Source: Goniomonas avonlea (taxonomy: Eukaryota; Cryptophyceae; Goniomonadida; Goniomonadaceae). Taken from it: a DNA stretch of 11,335 nt. Below are positions 8,936 to 11,335 of this stretch, one piece after another. The stretch covers positions 1-11,335 of the forward strand of contig QUTJ01031388.1 in assembly GCA_003573635.1 (NCBI GenBank), in the 5' to 3' direction. Numbering within the stretch: position 1 is the first letter of the stretch; each line of letters opens with the position of its first letter. Made by a program: the position numbers and the translations under genes. The notes under the pieces were generated by a model. That model ran no database searches, had not been told where the DNA came from, and was given only the letters and a program-made list of their open reading frames with translations.

Positions 8936-11104
8936 ATGGCTCGTGTACTCGTTCTGTGCACGATTTTCCTGGTCCTGCAGGTGTCTGCCGATCACGGCTC
9001 ATTCTGCGGGCATGACAGTATGGAAAAACATGAGACGGCTCGTAGTCATGTCCACTATGACTTCGACTTTGCGGAGCTCCGCTCCAAGACCGCTGAAGGC
9101 GAGGATGACCATGTCAAGACCCGATCGTTTTCACCGATTCGGATCAAGTTGGACTACACCATGTTCGACAGCGATGCGTCAACGGAAGTAAAAAACTACT
9201 ACAAGAACGAAATTCTGCCCCAGGCCTTTGCGGTGAGTCCTTCATTCCGTCTGGACGGCCCTAACGACCCTCCAGTGGTTCTCAAGCGCGCTCAAGGTTG
9301 TGCCTGTTTCTGGGAATCTGTTCTATGGAAAGCGTAGCTGCCGTCGCTGGATGAGTGGTGTGAACAACGGGTATTGCTCGGAAACTCCTTCGACAACCAC
9401 CTGTGGCGCCATGAACCCAGTTCCTGCCGACCATCTCCCGGCTGACAAAGTGTGCCCTGACGGTAGTTCGTCAAGCTCATGCACGTGAGGAATCGTGTTC
9501 CTGCCACCCAGCCTTTCTTGTTAGAAAATTCAGATTTTCCAAGTTGAAATTGCATGCAGGGACCTTCCTGCTGGCACTGGAGTTGCCAACGCCGACGCCG
9601 TTTTGTACGTTTCTGCACGCCAAGGTTCTTGCGGCGGCAGCACTCTTGCTTACGCTGGACACTGCTCAATGGATCAAAATGACAGGTTTGACGAATTTCT
9701 GTTGGAGGTTACCTAATGTGTGATTCTTCTATTGTTGATTTTTCCGGGGTCCCCCATCTGAGCACACCAAGATTCCATTGTCGTTAACTTGGTCGCAGGC
9801 CCATTTTTGGTCACATGAATATCTGCCCTCTCGCAAACCGAGTGCAGACAAGTGCTGCCGACAAAGCCAAGGACGTTGCTCTGATCATCCACGAGGTGGG
9901 TTTGAGCTAGTTGGGAGAATTTGTCCTCATTCGCCACAGGTGTCCCACATGCTGGTCTTCTCATCGTCGCTCTATGCGTTTTACAGGGATGCAGACGGGA
10001 ACCCCCGAACCCCACGCGAATCAAACGGGAAGCCTCCGATTGTTAGTGGCAGCTACCAGGCTTCGACCTCCACGATGACAACCATGACCGAGCGTGGCCA
10101 CTCTGTGGCAAAGCTCGTGACGCCCGCCGTCAAGAGGGAGATGGCCGCCCACTTCAACTGCCCTTCAGCAAACGGCGGGGAGCTTGAAGACAGTGGTGGT
10201 TCCGGGACACAAGGATCGCATTGGGAGCAGCGCAACATGATGGTGGGTGGATGTTTTCGCCGCTGTGGCGACTAACTTACTGTCTGCAGTCGGATTACAT
10301 GAACGGTGTGCAGAGTTCGTTCGACAACGTGTACAGCAAGGTTACTCTCGGTTTGTTTGAAGACAGTGGCTGGTACCAGGTATGATTCTTTCTGCCCTCT
10401 GCCCGTTATGGTGAGAGGTCATTCCCTCAGTATCAGTCACTTCCTCTGCTCATGGCATATATCACCGCGTGTCGGTCGTATATATCCGGGTCTGATTGTA
10501 CTCTTAGGTCAACTACGATGCCGCCACCGAGTTGAAGTGGGGCAAAAACGGCGGGTGCAGCATGTTCAATGGAGCGTGCTTGACGGCCGGCAACCCGCCG
10601 ACAGCGACCAGCTCATATTATTGCACAGCGCAGGGGTCCCAGTGCACCTTTGACCGAAGGTATGCCTCCACTCTGGCTCCCAGCTCACCTCACACCCCTT
10701 CCGGGCCTCCTGTCTTCCCCTCCCTCGTGTGTTCCTGTTCCTGTACTATTCGCTCTCCACTTTCAGACCTCCCAGCCACAAGCCCACGCCGATTGAGCAC
10801 GCACGCACGCACCAATGCCAACACCCTCGATTTGCAGTGCCAAGGGTGTTTGCACTGTGTCTACGTACTCCTCCAATCTGCCGACTCACTACCAGTACTA
10901 CACCAACAACCCTAAAATGGGCGGTGGGTCAGACACCATGGACTACTGTCCGTATGTCCAGCCGTACAGTAACGGAGCTTGCAACGATGCCGCTAACGAT
11001 TCGGGCCAAACCTACTGGGGGGAGGCATATACTTCTGCGAGCATGTGCTTCGACTCGAAGCTGATCGCCAGCAACTACCAGGCTCAAACCTCGTATAACA
11101 ACAA
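8936..11104 (+). CDS. Leishmanolysin-like zinc metalloprotease, peptidase family M8 (3' partial)
   Basis: Secreted or surface endopeptidase. Exons: 8936-9232, 9276-9484, 9560-9685, 9799-9895, 9940-10242, 10290-10379, 10508-10659, 10838-11104; 513 residues in the window. A signal peptide (MARVLVLCTIFLVLQVSA) is followed by FCGHD at 23-27, which matches the C-x-H-D cysteine-switch motif of the M8 propeptide. Family blocks follow: WFSSALKVVPVSGNL, AYAGHCSMDQNDRPIFGHMN. The zinc site is HEVSH (H242, E243, H246); the third ligand is H337 in GSHWEQRN, and the Met-turn is M348, with the same 11-residue gap as in Leishmania leishmanolysin. The cysteine-rich C-terminal domain starts well (KWGKNGGCSMFNGAC; MDYCPYVQPYSNGAC). 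The last donor, AA|GTGAGT at 11105, opens an intron that probably runs past the window edge. Splicing to 11247 would instead end the protein 13 residues later, without the usual last cysteines. All catalytic residues are present, so it should be active. Confidence 0.95.
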
Positions 11105-11335
11105 GTGAGTCAATCTCTGGTCACCGTTCCTTCTCTGGTTCCTTCCGCCTTTCCGCCTCCTTCCGCCTCCTTCCGCCTCCTTCCTCCCCCTTCCTCCCCC
11201 TCCACCTCCTTCCGCCTCCTTCCGCCTCCTTCCGTCCCCCTACGCAGCTCGTCGTTGTCTCAGTTCCAAAGCACCCGTGTGGCATGACACCGACACCACG
11301 CACCCGCATGCCACAAAGCTCAACACCCCCGCATG
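11105..11335 (+). other. Start of M8 intron 8 (continues past the window)
   Basis: GTGAGT follows exon 8. No frame up to the edge continues the cysteine-bearing C-terminus expected of the family, so I read the rest as intron. Candidate acceptors at 11247 (CTACGCAG) and 11262 (TTGTCTCAG) lead to unconvincing peptides. Confidence 0.65.
11141..11240. repeat. 10-bp tandem repeat TTCCGCCTCC (pyrimidine-rich)
   Basis: About ten units of TTCCGCCTCC and variants (TTCCTCCCCC, TCCACCTCCT) run in 10-bp register inside the last M8 intron. It contains no purine other than G, so the G-rich complement could form triplex or hairpin structures. Long frames across it on either strand are artefacts. Confidence 0.92.

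Noticed and set aside
11105-11287. M8 protein ending inside the window after a splice to 11247
   Set aside because: It is frame-consistent but gives a 13-residue tail with no cysteines, while the family normally has more cysteine-bearing C-terminal sequence; an intron running beyond the edge is more likely.

Overview
This is a gene-dense stretch of nuclear DNA from a eukaryote, most likely a free-living unicellular protist that I cannot place further. Six protein genes can be built by splicing together short reading frames. Almost every junction is GT-AG. About two thirds of the introns are only 38-56 nt long, and several carry a YTAAC-like branch site shortly before the acceptor. The stop codons seen are TGA and TAG, which fits the standard code. 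I see no bacterial operon, tRNA, rRNA, CRISPR array, transposase or virus gene.

Layout, left to right: (1) 1-2516, minus strand: a secreted protein of unknown function with an acidic N-terminus, an 8-cysteine module and a long charged coiled coil; its 3' end is outside the window. (2) 2659-5052, plus: complete mitochondrial glutaryl-CoA dehydrogenase, 9 exons, 408 aa. (3) 5281-6140, minus: complete GLYAT-like acyl-CoA N-acyltransferase, 2 exons, 268 aa. (4) 6358-7009, plus: small unknown protein, about 171 aa, with a helical N-terminus and two C-terminal CxxC/CxC cysteine clusters. (5) 7087-8542, minus: single-pass membrane protein resembling a type II glycosyltransferase of GT-A type, about 410 aa. 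(6) 8936 to beyond the right edge, plus: secreted leishmanolysin-like (M8) zinc metalloprotease, 8 exons in the window.

The strands alternate strictly (- + - + - +), giving three head-to-head pairs with gaps of 142, 217 and 393 bp and two tail-to-tail pairs with gaps of 228 and 77 bp. All three head-to-head gaps contain the 7-mer TACAGTA. In the middle gap it is amplified into a tandem array that ends in a perfect 17-bp inverted repeat. The three longest or outermost introns carry pyrimidine-rich simple repeats on the plus strand.

Functionally, the window mixes mitochondrial amino-acid catabolism (glutaryl-CoA dehydrogenase, perhaps linked to the neighbouring acyl-CoA conjugating enzyme) with secretory or surface functions (coiled-coil protein, glycosyltransferase-like protein, M8 protease). 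I found no obvious new multi-gene system. The candidates for novelty are the two unrecognised proteins, the divergent glycosyltransferase, a stopless 39-nt intron, a start-codon-only coding exon and the promoter repeat.
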